Positions 42,292-55,230 of a stretch of DNA of 64,000 nucleotides are shown one piece after another. A program made the position numbers and the translations under genes. The DNA lies in contig NZ_FNGC01000005.1 in the NCBI RefSeq assembly GCF_900102785.1, positions 215,382 through 279,381 on the forward strand, written 5' to 3'. Position 1 is the first letter of the stretch. The number at the start of each line of letters is the position of its first letter. The DNA comes from Arthrobacter sp. ok362. GTDB lineage: Bacteria; Actinomycetota; Actinomycetes; Actinomycetales; Micrococcaceae. The notes beneath the pieces are model-generated. The model saw nothing but the letters and a program-made list of their open reading frames with translations, had not been told where the DNA came from and searched no databases.

Positions 42292-43275
42292 TTGACCCTA
42301 CAACTGAGCAACGAGCTGCAGGAACGGACACGTTCCGCGTCCGACGCCGGGCAGCCACGGGCAGCATCCGGGCGGCAGGCGACGCCGTTCGTCCTAACCG
42401 TTGCCTGCCCCGAACGCAGTGGAATCGTCCACGCGGTGTCCAGCTTCCTGGCAATGCGCGGCTTTGACATTGCCGAACATCAGCAGTTCGATGACCACGT
42501 CAGCAATACACTCTTCCTGCGCACCGCCTTCACCGGCACGTTGGCTGGCGCCAATGGCGCCAATGGCGCCAATGGTTCTGGTGCGGACGGTGCGGACAGC
42601 ACGGCCGATTCCCTGTCCGCCGACTTCGCGGAGATCGCCGCCGAGTTCGCAATGTCCTACAACTTCCACGACGACAGGCCGCAGCGCATCCTGGTGATGG
42701 TCTCCAAGTTCGGCCACTGCCTCAATGACCTTATTTTCCGCTGGCGCGCCGGGAGCCTGGGGGCAGACATCGCCGCCGTCGTCTCCAACCACGAGGACCT
42801 GCGCCCGATGGCGGAAGCCGCAGGGCTACCCTTCATCCACGTACCCGTAACGGCGTCCACCAAACCGCTGGCGGAGTCCCGGCTTCTGGAACTCGTGGAC
42901 GAGCATGCCGCGGACCTTGTGGTGCTGGCCCGCTACATGCAGGTACTGTCCGACGGCCTCTGCGGGGAACTCCGCGGCCGGGCCATCAACATCCACCATT
43001 CTTTCCTGCCCGGGTTCAAAGGGGCCAAGCCTTACCACCAGGCCTACGAACGCGGCGTGAAGGTGGTGGGGGCCACTGCCCACTACGTCACCGGCGACCT
43101 CGACGAAGGTCCCATCATTGAGCAGGAAGTGTTCCGGGTGGACCACGGCGTGGACCCGGATTCCCTGGTAACGGCAGGCCGCGACGCCGAAGCGATCGCT
43201 CTCTCCCGCGCGGTGAAGTGGCATTGCCAGCACCGCGTCCTCCTCAACGGCACCCGGACCGTCGTCTTCCGGTAG
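42292..43275 (+). CDS. purU: Formyltetrahydrofolate deformylase, second copy
   Basis: A 327-residue second PurU. Hydrolase-domain motifs are the same as in the copy at 27961 (VSKFGHCLNDLIFRW, ARYMQVLSDGL, NIHHSFLPGFKGAKPYHQA, TAHYVTGDLDEGPII). The ACT domain has an extra low-complexity insert, GANGANGANGSGADGAD, encoded by a 9-bp tandem repeat, and there is a longer N-terminal leader. The TTG at 42292 has AGAGG 8 bases upstream; a GTG at 42283 is the alternative. Placed before dimethylglycine oxidase, it should release formate from formyl-THF made during demethylation. Confidence 0.92.
   Translation: MTLQLSNELQERTRSASDAGQPRAASGRQATPFVLTVACPERSGIVHAVSSFLAMRGFDIAEHQQFDDHVSNTLFLRTAFTGTLAGANGANGANGSGADGADSTADSLSADFAEIAAEFAMSYNFHDDRPQRILVMVSKFGHCLNDLIFRWRAGSLGADIAAVVSNHEDLRPMAEAAGLPFIHVPVTASTKPLAESRLLELVDEHAADLVVLARYMQVLSDGLCGELRGRAINIHHSFLPGFKGAKPYHQAYERGVKVVGATAHYVTGDLDEGPIIEQEVFRVDHGVDPDSLVTAGRDAEAIALSRAVKWHCQHRVLLNGTRTVVFR
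42547..42573 (+). repeat. In-frame 9-bp tandem repeat in purU
   Basis: GGCGCCAAT three times in exact tandem, encoding Gly-Ala-Asn, followed by two GGTGCGGAC units encoding Gly-Ala-Asp. The units are identical at the DNA level, so copy number could vary by slippage without breaking the frame. Confidence 0.85.
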
Positions 43276-43325
43276 AGCCGCCCCGCGAGCCCTCAAACGG
43301 GGCGCCCCCACGCAACACGCAGTAA

Positions 43326-45854
<2,529 letters not shown>

Positions 45855-45914
45855 ACCGGATCCATCCAGGCGCTTCAACACGACTCCAGACCACGCCCCT
45901 AGGAGATTTACCTC

Positions 45915-47612
45915 ATGACGAACGAGAGCTACGACTACGTGATTGTAGGCGGCGGCAGCGCCGGATCCGTCCTGGCGGACAGGCTGAGTGCGGACGGAAC
46001 GCACACGGTGCTGGTCCTTGAAGCGGGCCGCAGCGACTACCCGTGGGACCTTTTCATCCAGATGCCGGCGGCCCTGACCTTCCCGAGTGGCAACAGGTTC
46101 TACGACTGGCAATACGAGTCCGACCCCGAACCCCGCATGCACGGCCGCAGGATCGCCCACGCCCGCGGCAAGGTGCTGGGCGGCTCCAGCTCCATCAACG
46201 GGATGATCTTCCAGCGCGGCAACCCGCTGGACTACGAACGGTGGGGAGCTGACGCCGGCATGGAAACCTGGGACTTCGCGCACTGCCTGCCCTACTTCAA
46301 GCGCATGGAAACCGCGCTCGCCGCAGCTCCGGACGATGAACTGCGCGGCCATGACGGACCCTTGGTCCTGGAGCGCGGACCCGCCCGCAACCCCCTGTTC
46401 CAGGCCTTCTTCCGCGCCTCCGAGGAAGCGGGCCACAAGCGCACCGATGACGTCAACGGGTACCGTCAGGAGGGCTTCGGCCCGTTCGACCGAAACGTCC
46501 ACAAGGGCCAGCGGCTCTCGGCGTCACGTGCCTACCTGCGCCCCAATAAGGGCCGGAAAAACCTGAAGGTCCGCACCCGGGCGCTTGCGGCCAAGGTCAA
46601 TTTCGACGGCACGACGGCCACCGGAGTCACCTACCGCCGGCACGGCCGGCTGCACACGGTCAACGCCAAGGAAGTGGTGCTTTGCGGCGGCGCGATCAAT
46701 ACGCCCCAGTTGCTGCAGCTCTCCGGCGTGGGGGATTCCGCGCTCCTGTTGTCGCTGGGGATCAAGCCGGTGGTGGACCTGCCGGGAGTCGGCGAAAACC
46801 TCCAGGACCACCTGGAAGTGTACGTCCAGCACTCCTGCGCACAGCCCGTGTCCATGCAGCCGAACCTCAGCCTCTGGCGCTACCCGCTGATCGGACTCCA
46901 GTGGCTGCTCGGACGCAAGGGCCCCGCAGCCACCAACCACTTCGAAGGAGGCGGGTTCGTCCGCTCCAACGAAGACGTCGCCTACCCCAACCTGATGTTC
47001 CACTTCCTGCCGGTTGCCGTGCGCTACGACGGCCAGAAAGCGGACGCCAAGCACGGGTACCAGGTCCATGTGGGGCCCATGTACTCCGACGCCAGAGGTA
47101 GCCTGAAGATCACCTCCACGGACCCCGCCGCGCACCCGTCCATGCAGTTCAACTACCTGTCCACGGACCAGGATCGGCGCGAATGGGTGGAGGCCATCCG
47201 GGTCACCCGCGACATCCTCTCCCAGGCGGCCCTCGCGCCCTACAGTGGCGGCGAACTCTCGCCCGGCCCGTCCGTCCAGACGGACGAGGAGATCCTCGAC
47301 TGGGTGGCCCGGGATGCCGAAACGGCGCTTCACCCCTCCTGCACCGCCAAGATAGGCCCGGCCGCCGACCCCCTGGCTGTGGTGGATCCGCTTACCATGA
47401 AGGTCCATGGCACCTCGGGGCTCCGCGTGGCGGATGCCTCCGCGATGCCCTACGTGACCAACGGCAACATCTACGCCCCGGTAATGATGCTCGCCGAAAA
47501 GGCCGCGGACCTCATCCTGGGACGTACGCCGCTGGCACCCGAGCACGCGGATTTCTACCGGCACGATCCCGCTGGGGCTCCCGAAGCCGCACCTAGCCTG
47601 GGCCGCGCATGA
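45915..47612 (+). CDS. betA: Choline dehydrogenase (GMC oxidoreductase)
   Basis: A 565-residue GMC-fold flavoprotein. FAD motif [21 protein letters not shown] signature 1 [27 protein letters not shown], signature 2 [16 protein letters not shown], and the catalytic HPSCTAKIG with the active-site His. It oxidises choline to betaine aldehyde at the membrane. AGGAG lies 9 bases before the ATG. The stop overlaps the betB start by 4 bases, a classic betA-betB pair. Confidence 0.92.
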   Translation: MTNESYDYVIVGGGSAGSVLADRLSADGTHTVLVLEAGRSDYPWDLFIQMPAALTFPSGNRFYDWQYESDPEPRMHGRRIAHARGKVLGGSSSINGMIFQRGNPLDYERWGADAGMETWDFAHCLPYFKRMETALAAAPDDELRGHDGPLVLERGPARNPLFQAFFRASEEAGHKRTDDVNGYRQEGFGPFDRNVHKGQRLSASRAYLRPNKGRKNLKVRTRALAAKVNFDGTTATGVTYRRHGRLHTVNAKEVVLCGGAINTPQLLQLSGVGDSALLLSLGIKPVVDLPGVGENLQDHLEVYVQHSCAQPVSMQPNLSLWRYPLIGLQWLLGRKGPAATNHFEGGGFVRSNEDVAYPNLMFHFLPVAVRYDGQKADAKHGYQVHVGPMYSDARGSLKITSTDPAAHPSMQFNYLSTDQDRREWVEAIRVTRDILSQAALAPYSGGELSPGPSVQTDEEILDWVARDAETALHPSCTAKIGPAADPLAVVDPLTMKVHGTSGLRVADASAMPYVTNGNIYAPVMMLAEKAADLILGRTPLAPEHADFYRHDPAGAPEAAPSLGRA

Positions 47613-49162
47613 GCGGCGTTCATGTTGCCGGGATCGACAGCCGGACCCTGCTGGACCAGGAAACGGCGCCGGTACGGGGCCTGTTCGTGGACGGCCGGTG
47701 GAGCGAATCGGGCGCCGGGAAAACCCGGGTCATCACGTGCCCGGCGGACGGCGAAAAAGTCGCCGAGGTTGCCGAATCCACGGCCGCCGATGCCGAGTCC
47801 GCGGTTGCCAGCGCCCGCAGGGCGTTCGACGGCGGCGCGTGGCCCGGCACCAGCGAGAAGGAACGCGGACAGGTCCTGCTCCGAACCGCCGAACTGCTGG
47901 AACGCGACAAGGCGCTTTACGCCCGGGCCGAAGCCCTCGACACAGGCAAACGTTACGTCGAAGCGGAATACGACATCGACGATATCGCCGCCTGCTTCAG
48001 GTACTACGGCGGCATCGCCGGAACGGACGCCGGCCGCGTGATCGATACCGGGACACCAGAAACCATCAGCCGCGTGGTCCACGCCCCTGTGGGTGTGTGC
48101 GGGCTCATCACGCCGTGGAACTACCCCCTCCTGCAGGCGTCCTGGAAGGTGGCACCGGCCCTGTTGGCCGGCAATACCTTCGTCCTGAAACCCAGTGAAC
48201 TGACTCCCTCCACCTCCATCCTGCTGATGGATACGCTCCTTGAGGCCGGGTTGCCGGCCGGGGTCGCCAACCTCGTCACCGGCACCGGTCCCGAGGTCGG
48301 CGCAGTCCTGAGCGAAAGCCCGGACGTTGACCTGGTCTCGTTCACCGGTGGCCTGGCCACCGGGATCAACATCATGAAGACCGCGGCCAACACGGTGAAG
48401 CGGGTTGCCTTGGAACTGGGCGGGAAGAATCCGAACATCGTCTTCGCCGATGCCGACCGCGAGTCCGCCTTGGACAACGCCCTCACCGCGGTGTTCCTGC
48501 ATTCGGGCCAAGTGTGCTCGGCCGGAACCAGGCTCATCATCGAAGAATCGATCCACGACGAATTCGTGGCGGAACTGGTGCGACGTGCGCAGGCCATCCG
48601 GCTTGGCGGCCCCTTCGACGAGCTCGCGGAGGCCGGCCCGCTGATCTCGGCCGCCCACCGTGACAAGGTCCATGCCTACGTCCAAGCCGGCATCGACGAG
48701 GGAGCCACCCTTCTGTGCGGCGGCTATATCCCCGACACCGGAGCGCTGGCACTCGGCAGCTACTACCCTCCCACCATCCTGGACGCTTGCCACACCTCCA
48801 TGAACGCGGTCCAGGATGAGTCGTTCGGACCAGTCCTGACCGTGGAGACCTTTAGCACGGAGGAGGAAGCCATCATTTTGGCCAACGACACCGCCTATGG
48901 ACTGGCTGGCGCCGTCTGGACGCAGGACGGGTCGCGCGCGCAGCGCGTGGCCGGGGCCCTTCGGCACGGCACGGTGTGGATCAACGACTACCACCCGTAC
49001 GTTCCCCAGGCAGAGTGGGGCGGATTCGGCAAGTCCGGAAACGGCCGCGAGCTGGGGCTCCAAGGTCTCGCGGAGTACCGCGAAACCAAGCACATCTGGC
49101 AAAACATCAACCCCAAGCCCAGCCACTGGTTCAAGCCTCCACAGGCAGGAGTACAGCAATGA
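47609..49162 (+). CDS. betB: Betaine aldehyde dehydrogenase
   Basis: A 517-residue ALDH. Landmarks are [23 protein letters not shown] (NAD site), [18 protein letters not shown] with the general-base Glu, and [17 protein letters not shown] with the catalytic Cys. The C-terminal [29 protein letters not shown] is typical of BADH. It converts betaine aldehyde to glycine betaine with NAD(P). It overlaps betA upstream and the ABC ATPase gene downstream by 4 bases each. Confidence 0.93.
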   Translation: MSGVHVAGIDSRTLLDQETAPVRGLFVDGRWSESGAGKTRVITCPADGEKVAEVAESTAADAESAVASARRAFDGGAWPGTSEKERGQVLLRTAELLERDKALYARAEALDTGKRYVEAEYDIDDIAACFRYYGGIAGTDAGRVIDTGTPETISRVVHAPVGVCGLITPWNYPLLQASWKVAPALLAGNTFVLKPSELTPSTSILLMDTLLEAGLPAGVANLVTGTGPEVGAVLSESPDVDLVSFTGGLATGINIMKTAANTVKRVALELGGKNPNIVFADADRESALDNALTAVFLHSGQVCSAGTRLIIEESIHDEFVAELVRRAQAIRLGGPFDELAEAGPLISAAHRDKVHAYVQAGIDEGATLLCGGYIPDTGALALGSYYPPTILDACHTSMNAVQDESFGPVLTVETFSTEEEAIILANDTAYGLAGAVWTQDGSRAQRVAGALRHGTVWINDYHPYVPQAEWGGFGKSGNGRELGLQGLAEYRETKHIWQNINPKPSHWFKPPQAGVQQ

Positions 49163-50193
49163 ACAGTCCCGACATCTCAGTGCGCAACCTTTGGAAGGTC
49201 TTCGGACCAGGGGGCGACAAGGTCCCCCACAATCCAGAACTCTCGGCCCTCAACTCCGCGGAACTGCTTGAACGCACCGGCTGCGTGACCGCAGTCCGCA
49301 ACCTGAGTTTCGACGTCGCCAAGGGCGAGGTCTTCGTGGTCATGGGACTTTCCGGATCAGGCAAATCCACCCTGATCCGCTGCCTTACCCGGCTGATCGA
49401 GCCCACCTCTGGGCAGGTCCTGGTGAACGGCAAGGACGTACTGCAGGCAGGTGTTGCCGAGCTCCGCGAACTGCGCCGGCGGAAGATGTCCATGGTGTTC
49501 CAGCATTTCGGCCTCCTCCCGCACCGCACCGTGCTGGACAACGTCTCCTACGGGCTGCAGATCCGCGGGGCTGCCAAGACCGAACGCTATGCCAGGGCCC
49601 GTGAAATCATCGAGCTGGTTGGCCTGAAGGGCTACGAACAGCACTACCCGGACCAGCTGTCCGGAGGAATGCAGCAGCGCGTCGGCCTGGGACGGGCCCT
49701 GGCCGGCGATCCTGACACCATCCTCTTCGATGAGCCCTTCTCCGCGCTGGATCCGCTTATCCGCCGAGACATGCAGGCGGAAGTCATCCGGCTGCACAAG
49801 GAAATGGGCAAGACCATGGTGTTCGTGACCCACGATCTCTCCGAGGCGCTAAAGCTCGGAGATCGCATCCTGATCATGCGCAACGGCGAGACGGTCCAGT
49901 GCGGCACGGGAGACGATCTGGTGGGCTCACCGGCGGACAAGTATATTGAGGACTTTGTGTCCGAAGTCCCCCGCGCGGACGTCCTGACCCTGAAATGGAT
50001 CACCAGGCCCGTGGCGGCCGGAACACCGGGCGACGCGCCGGTTCTCAGTTCCCGGATGATCATCCGGGATGCCATAGCGGCGGTCATGCACTCCTCCTGC
50101 CCCGTCTTGGTAGAAGATGGCGGCAGGATCACGGGGCAGATCGACCGCGACAGCATCCTTTCCGTGCTGCAGCCCACGGAAGCAGCGGCCTAA
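49159..50193 (+). CDS. Quaternary amine ABC transporter, ATPase subunit (ProV/OpuAA type)
   Basis: A 344-residue ATPase with Walker [11 protein letters not shown]-loop [21 protein letters not shown] (the FGLLPHRTV form is typical of glycine betaine/choline ATPases), signature [15 protein letters not shown], Walker [15 protein letters not shown] and the switch His in [10 protein letters not shown]-terminal CBS-like tail ends the protein. An insert after the first strand ([19 protein letters not shown]) is longer than usual. It energises uptake of choline or betaine. AGGAG precedes the ATG. Confidence 0.92.
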   Translation: MNSPDISVRNLWKVFGPGGDKVPHNPELSALNSAELLERTGCVTAVRNLSFDVAKGEVFVVMGLSGSGKSTLIRCLTRLIEPTSGQVLVNGKDVLQAGVAELRELRRRKMSMVFQHFGLLPHRTVLDNVSYGLQIRGAAKTERYARAREIIELVGLKGYEQHYPDQLSGGMQQRVGLGRALAGDPDTILFDEPFSALDPLIRRDMQAEVIRLHKEMGKTMVFVTHDLSEALKLGDRILIMRNGETVQCGTGDDLVGSPADKYIEDFVSEVPRADVLTLKWITRPVAAGTPGDAPVLSSRMIIRDAIAAVMHSSCPVLVEDGGRITGQIDRDSILSVLQPTEAAA

Positions 50194-52226
50194 TGTCTAC
50201 CCTCGTCCGAGACCGGGCCACGGCGCAACCCACACCCATCCCCGCCCGTGAACCCCGCCGCAGGCCCAGTCGGCGCACAATCCTGCTGGGAGGCGCCGCC
50301 GTCGTCTGGATCCTGGGGTTCCTCGTCCTGCATGGAACCTCCACCCTGGCCTTGCCCGCCTCAGAGCTGACGGACCTGCACCGGTCTCTGAACCAGTTCA
50401 ACGCCTGGGTGGCAGCCAACCGCGCGGACAACCCAGTCTTCCTCTACGTCTTCACGCCCCTGCGTGCCGCCGTCGACGCCGTGGCCAGCCTGTTCATCGC
50501 CACCTTTGCCGCGAGTTCCACGGGCCTGCGCCTGCCGGAGATCGGCTGGCTCGGAACCGTGGGCCTGCTGGGGTGGATCGCCTTCGCGATCGGCAACGCC
50601 CGGGTCGCGCTGTTGACCGTCGCCGTCTTTGTGTTCTTCGGACTCCAGGGTCTGTTCCTCGAGGCCACCTACACGTTCGCCCTCGTCCTCACAGCCGTGC
50701 TGCTGACCCTTGTGGTCGGGATCCCGCTCGGCGTCGCGGCCGGCGTCTACGGCCGGGTTGCCAAGGCGATCACGCCGGTGCTGGACTTTATGCAGACGCT
50801 GCCCACGTTCGTGTATCTGGCCCCGCTTGCCCTGGTCTTCCTCATCGGTCCGGCATCGGCCGTTATCGCCACTGTGATCTACGCAGCGCCGCCCGTTATC
50901 CGCCTGACGGCGCACGGCATCCGCTGCATCCCGGAGAACACCCGCGAAGCCTCCGATTCGCTGGGCACGACGGGCCTGCAGCGGTTGGTGACCCTGCAGC
51001 TGCCCATGGCCCGCCGCACCATCGTCATGGGAATCAACCAGGGCACCATGGCGGCTCTGTCCATGGTCACCATCGCGGCGCTGATCGCAGCTCCCGGGCT
51101 TGGCCAGGTGGTGGTCCGGGCGCTGCAATCGCTCGACGTCGGCACGGCCGTAAACGCCGGGCTCTCGATCGTCCTGCTCGCGATCGTGCTGGACCGGGTC
51201 ACCACCGCCGCCAGCCGCCGTGCGGAACCGGGGGCGGCCCGGAACCGCAGGGTTTCCCGCAGGACCAGATACATCCTCCTTGGCGTCACCCTAGTGCTGG
51301 CACTGGCCATGGTGCAGTTCTCCCGGACCCTGCTGTGGGCTGCGGCATTCCCGAAAGACCTCAACATCGGCCCGGCGATTGTCCAGGCGGTCGGTTCGGC
51401 CAGCCAGTGGATGCAGGCCAACCTGTCCCTGTTCACCGTGTCCTTCCGGGAAGCCGTCACTACAGGGATCCTTAACCCGTTTCAGTCACTGCTGACGGAC
51501 ACGCCCTTCTATGTCCTCGTAGTAGTCATTGCCACTGCGGCCTACGCGCTCGGCGGCTGGAAGGTCGCGGCCCTGACCGCGGCATGTCTGGGCGTGATCA
51601 TCTACCTCGGCCTTTGGAGCGACTCCATGGTCACCCTGGCCGGAACGCTGGTGGCCACCACGGTGGTCATGGTTCTGGGTGTTGTCTTCGGCGTCGCAAT
51701 GGGCAGGTCCGAGCGGGTGGACCAGATCATGCGGCCCATGCTGGACGCAGGCCAGACCATGCCGGCCTTTGTGTACCTGGTCCCGTTCCTGGGACTCTTC
51801 GGCGCCACCCGCTTCACCGCGATCATCGCCGGCATCATCTACGCAGCCCCCGTCGCCATCAAGATTACGGCTGACGGCATCGCAGCGATTTCCCCGACTG
51901 TTGTCGAAGCTGCCGTTGCCAGCGGCTCCACTCCCTGGCAAGTCATCACCAAGGTCCAGCTTCCGATGGCCAGGCAGACGCTGGCCCTCGCTGCCAACCA
52001 GGGCCTGATCTATGTCCTGGCCATGGTGGTGGTTGGTGCGCTTGTGGGCGCAGGCGGCCTCGGGTACGACGTCGTCGCCGGCTTCGTCCAAAGCGCGCTC
52101 TTCGGCAAGGGCCTGGCCGCAGGCCTCGCCATCGTCTTCCTCGGCATCCTGCTGGACAGGATGACCCAGGCTGCCGCAGCCACCCCGGTGCGGAAAATCC
52201 ACTCGCCCAAAACCCCAGCGGCCTAA
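50193..52226 (+). CDS. Quaternary amine ABC transporter, fused double permease (ProW-ProW)
   Basis: A 677-residue membrane protein holding two complete ProW-type permease domains in one chain. Each has its own EAA coupling loop: EASDSLGTTGLQRLVTLQLPMARRT (near residue 250) and EAAVASGSTPWQVITKVQLPMARQT (near 570), with matching DFMQTLPTFVYLAPLALVFLIG and DAGQTMPAFVYLVPFLGLFG segments. ProW normally acts as a homodimer; here both halves are covalently joined. The ATG shares its A with the ATPase stop (TAATG). Confidence 0.92.
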   Translation: MSTLVRDRATAQPTPIPAREPRRRPSRRTILLGGAAVVWILGFLVLHGTSTLALPASELTDLHRSLNQFNAWVAANRADNPVFLYVFTPLRAAVDAVASLFIATFAASSTGLRLPEIGWLGTVGLLGWIAFAIGNARVALLTVAVFVFFGLQGLFLEATYTFALVLTAVLLTLVVGIPLGVAAGVYGRVAKAITPVLDFMQTLPTFVYLAPLALVFLIGPASAVIATVIYAAPPVIRLTAHGIRCIPENTREASDSLGTTGLQRLVTLQLPMARRTIVMGINQGTMAALSMVTIAALIAAPGLGQVVVRALQSLDVGTAVNAGLSIVLLAIVLDRVTTAASRRAEPGAARNRRVSRRTRYILLGVTLVLALAMVQFSRTLLWAAAFPKDLNIGPAIVQAVGSASQWMQANLSLFTVSFREAVTTGILNPFQSLLTDTPFYVLVVVIATAAYALGGWKVAALTAACLGVIIYLGLWSDSMVTLAGTLVATTVVMVLGVVFGVAMGRSERVDQIMRPMLDAGQTMPAFVYLVPFLGLFGATRFTAIIAGIIYAAPVAIKITADGIAAISPTVVEAAVASGSTPWQVITKVQLPMARQTLALAANQGLIYVLAMVVVGALVGAGGLGYDVVAGFVQSALFGKGLAAGLAIVFLGILLDRMTQAAAATPVRKIHSPKTPAA

Positions 52227-52315
52227 CCGCTCTGCGCCATGGCGCAGGCCCCTGACGGACCCGACACACTTCCCGTTCCACACTCCCCGTTCCACCCCAA
52301 CAAGGAGATCTAACG

Positions 52316-53293
52316 ATGAAAAAAGCTGGACTGCTGTTGAAACGAACTGTCCCGGCGGTGGCAGGGGCTGCTGCCGCCGCCCTCCTGCTGGCAGGCTGCG
52401 GCGGTGCATCCGTCAACCAGGTGGCTGCTGCCACCGGTGCCGCCGGTGCGCCGTGCGGAACTGTCAATGTTGCGCTCAACGCCTGGGTGGGTTACACGGC
52501 GAATGCAGCCGTGTACAGCTACGTGGCGAAGAACAAGCTTGGTTGCACTGTGGTGCAGAAGGACCTGAACGAGCAGATCTCCTGGCAGGGATTTGCCTCA
52601 GGCGAAGTGGACGTCGTGATGGAAAACTGGGGGCATGAGGATCTGGCCAAGCAGTACATCACGGAGCAGAAAGTCGCTGTCGACGCCGGCCCAACGGGCA
52701 ATGAAGGACATATCGGCTGGTACGTACCGCCGTGGATGGCAGAAAAGTACCCGGACATCACCGACAGCAAGAACCTGAACAAGTACGCTTCCATGTTCGC
52801 AACGTCCGAATCCGGCGGAAAGGGCCAGCTCCTCGACGGCGACCCGGCCTTCGTAACCAATGACGAGGCGCTCGTGAAAAACGTTAACCTCGACTACAAG
52901 GTGGTTTTCGCCGGTTCGGAAGCGGCGCTGATCCAGTCGTTCCGGACGGCGGAGCAGAACAAGACGCCGCTGCTGGGCTACTTCTACGAGCCGCAGTGGT
53001 TCCTCTCCGAGGTCCCACTCAAGAAGGTCAATCTGCCGAAGTGGACCGAAGGCTGCGACAGCGAACCGGAGAAGGTGGCCTGCGACTACCCGACGTACAC
53101 GCTGAACAAGGTCATTTCCAAGAAGTTCGATGACAGCGGCTCACCTGCAGCCAAACTGGCCAAGGCCTTCAAATGGACCAACAAGGACCAGAATGCCGTC
53201 GCCACGGACATCCAGGGCGGCATGACGCCCGAGGCCGCGGCCAAGAAGTGGGTGGACGCGAATCAGCAGGTTGTAGATTCCTGGCTCAATTAA
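52316..53293 (+). CDS. Glycine betaine/choline-binding lipoprotein (OpuAC/ProX type)
   Basis: A 325-residue solute-binding lipoprotein. Signal peptide with lipobox LLAGC (Cys28). Aromatic residues for the quaternary ammonium group are plausible in NAWVGYTANAAVYSYV, MENWGHEDL, GWYVPPWMAEKYPDI and YFYEPQWFL. It delivers choline or betaine to the fused permease. AAGGAG lies 8 bases before the ATG. Last gene of the rightward operon; a perfect hairpin terminator follows. Confidence 0.93.
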   Translation: MKKAGLLLKRTVPAVAGAAAAALLLAGCGGASVNQVAAATGAAGAPCGTVNVALNAWVGYTANAAVYSYVAKNKLGCTVVQKDLNEQISWQGFASGEVDVVMENWGHEDLAKQYITEQKVAVDAGPTGNEGHIGWYVPPWMAEKYPDITDSKNLNKYASMFATSESGGKGQLLDGDPAFVTNDEALVKNVNLDYKVVFAGSEAALIQSFRTAEQNKTPLLGYFYEPQWFLSEVPLKKVNLPKWTEGCDSEPEKVACDYPTYTLNKVISKKFDDSGSPAAKLAKAFKWTNKDQNAVATDIQGGMTPEAAAKKWVDANQQVVDSWLN

Positions 53294-53316
53294 GCGCGAC
53301 CATACCGGGTCAGAAA

Positions 53317-53354
53317 AAGTCACCCACCCTGGGAGATCCGTGGGTGGGTGACTT
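53317..53354. terminator. Terminator of the choline/betaine operon
   Basis: AAGTCACCCACC pairs perfectly with GGTGGGTGACTT around a 14-base loop, followed by GTTT. It lies 24 bases after the binding-protein stop. Confidence 0.85.
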
Positions 53355-53385
53355 GTTTCCCTCGAGTGTCGCGAAGGTGGGGTGA

Positions 53386-53595
53386 CTGGATCCCGAACTC
53401 CTTGTCCAGTGCCGCCAGGGTCGGGTTTCCGCCCAGTCAAGCTCCCGGCCGGCCCCGCGGCACGCGTCGAAGCCATCCGTCTGCGCTTCGATGAACGCGG
53501 CGTCCACGAACCTTGCGCTTCTTGTCGGATTCTGGCCAGGCGCAACCCGGGCAGTCGAAGCCGCCGCGGTAGTTCAGGCGCAGCAGCGACTGCGC
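53386..53595 (-). pseudogene. Remnant of an FdhF/YdeP-type molybdopterin oxidoreductase
   Basis: One minus-strand frame reads RTAQSLLRLNYRGGFDCPGCAWPESDKKRK; after a shift another frame continues FVDAAFIEAQTDGFDACRGAGRELDWAETRPWRHW. GGFDCPGCAWP is characteristic of the N-terminal region of YdeP/FdhF-like formate-dehydrogenase-type enzymes. Fewer than 70 codons remain of a roughly 750-residue protein. The joint with the MBL remnant is seamless, so a deletion fused the two. Confidence 0.5.
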
Positions 53596-53944
53596 GGTCC
53601 GGGATCGGCCTGGGCCACGGTCCCTGCAGGCAGCGTCAGCAGCCGCTCCCGGATCGAGGCGACGATGCTTGTGTAGTTGCTGAAGGGCCTGCCTGGCGCC
53701 CGGGCCGCCGTTGAACAGCGTGTCTCCGCTGAACACCGTCCCTTTGCCCTCAAGGAGGAAGCAGGTGGAGCCGGGGGAGTGGCCCGGGTTATGGATGGCC
53801 CGCGGGGTAGGCATCGTGCGGGGAATCGATGATCACGCATTCGTCCTCGGTCCCCACGATCCAGACGTTGTTGTCCGCCTCCCAGGTGCCGCCGTCGAGC
53901 GAAAAAGTGCCCGAGGTGACGAGGTTCTCGACGGCGACGCTCAT
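53590..53944 (-). pseudogene. Decayed MBL-fold metallohydrolase downstream of the mycothiol dehydrogenase
   Basis: The start is intact: the ATG overlaps the dehydrogenase stop by 4 bases and encodes [20 protein letters not shown], then WEADNNVWIVGTEDECVIIDSPHDAYPAG. The frame then breaks. The later PGHSPGSTCFLLEGKGTVFSGDTLFNGGPGA and, after another shift, GRPFSNYTSIVASIRERLLTLPAGTV are recognisable. The central part with the zinc motif HxHxDH is deleted, so the enzyme is dead. Intact copies of this gene commonly sit beside S-(hydroxymethyl)mycothiol dehydrogenase and are thought to act on the resulting thioester. Confidence 0.75.
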
Positions 53945-55047
53945 CCGACCTTCGCCACCGAGCTGATTTCAACCACGGAACGCAGAACCTTGCCCTCGTG
54001 CATCTTGGCAAACGCCTCTTCCACCTGGTCGATCGTTATGCGCTCGGTTACGAAGGCGTCCAGGTCCAGGTTGCCCAGCTTGTAGTGCTGGACCAGCATC
54101 GGGAAGTCGCGGGACGGCAGGCAGTCGCCGTACCAGGAGGATTTCAGGGACCCGCCGCGGCCAAAGACATCCAGCAACGGCAGCTCAAGCAACATGCTCG
54201 GCGTCGGAACGCCCACCAGGACCACGCGGCCGGCGAGGTCCCTGGCGTAGAACGCCTGCTTGTACGTTTCGGGGCGCCCCACCGCTTCGATCACGACGTC
54301 GGCACCGTTGCCGCCGGTCAGCGCCCGGATGGCCTCGACCGGGTCTTCCTTGCAGGAGTCCACGCCGTGGGTGGCGCCGAGGGACTTGGCCATTTCCACC
54401 TTGTTCGCATCGATGTCCACCGCGATGATCGTCGTCGCGCCGGCCAGCTTCGCGCCGGCGATCGCAGCGATACCCACACCGCCGCAGCCGATCACCGCCA
54501 CCGATTCGCCCCGCTTGACCTCGGCCGTGTTGATGGCGGCGCCGATGCCTGCCATCACACCGCAGCCGAGCAGCCCAACGGCGGCGGGATCGGCGTCCTC
54601 GTCGACCTTGGTGCACTGCCCGGCGGCGACGAGCGTCTTCTCGGCGAAAGCGCCGATGCCCAGTGCGGGCGAGAGCTCCGTGCCGTCCTCGAGCGTCATC
54701 TTCTGGGTGGCGTTGTGTGTGTTGAAGCAGTACTGCGGCTGGCCCTTGGCGCAGGCGCGGCATTCGCCGCACACGGCCCGCCAGTTCAGGATCACGCGGT
54801 CCCCGGGGGCCACTTCGGTGACGTCCGGTCCTACGGCGCTGACCACACCGGTGGCCTCGTGGCCGAGCAGGATGGGGAAATCGTCACTAATTCCGCCCTG
54901 CTTGTAGTGCAGATCCGTGTGGCAGACGCCGCAGGTGAGGATGTCCACCAGGGCCTCGCCCGGTCCGGGATCCGGCACCAGGATGGTCTCAACGGAGACC
55001 GGGGCATTCTTTTCCTTGGCTATGACGGCCTTTACTTTGTGAACCAT
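53941..55047 (-). CDS. S-(hydroxymethyl)mycothiol dehydrogenase
   Basis: A 368-residue zinc-dependent class III-like alcohol dehydrogenase. Catalytic zinc ligands are in [14 protein letters not shown] and GHEATGVV, the structural zinc in [15 protein letters not shown], and the NAD fold is [20 protein letters not shown]. The actinobacterial form (MscR/AdhE2) oxidises the formaldehyde-mycothiol adduct. Formaldehyde from betaine demethylation makes this its natural place. The start [14 protein letters not shown] follows an AGGAA stretch. The TTGCGT motif lies 184 bases upstream. Confidence 0.9.
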   Translation of the reverse strand: MVHKVKAVIAKEKNAPVSVETILVPDPGPGEALVDILTCGVCHTDLHYKQGGISDDFPILLGHEATGVVSAVGPDVTEVAPGDRVILNWRAVCGECRACAKGQPQYCFNTHNATQKMTLEDGTELSPALGIGAFAEKTLVAAGQCTKVDEDADPAAVGLLGCGVMAGIGAAINTAEVKRGESVAVIGCGGVGIAAIAGAKLAGATTIIAVDIDANKVEMAKSLGATHGVDSCKEDPVEAIRALTGGNGADVVIEAVGRPETYKQAFYARDLAGRVVLVGVPTPSMLLELPLLDVFGRGGSLKSSWYGDCLPSRDFPMLVQHYKLGNLDLDAFVTERITIDQVEEAFAKMHEGKVLRSVVEISSVAKVG

Positions 55048-55230
55048 GATTCGTGTGTTCCTTTCCTGAGCCCGGGGCTCTTTGGCAACGGCCCCCGTTG
55101 CCAATCAAGCTGACTCGTTGCGGTTCCAAATCTTCTTCCGGCCCAGCGACGCTCCTGCCCGACGCCTTGGGCCTCGAACCGGACCGGCTGGCCCGCTCAG
55201 CGCACGCTGCGGAGGGAACCCTCCACATGA

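Noticed and set aside
47555..49159. Leftward 534-codon open frame opposite betB
   Set aside because: Exact antisense of an aldehyde dehydrogenase with all motifs intact; a codon-bias artefact.
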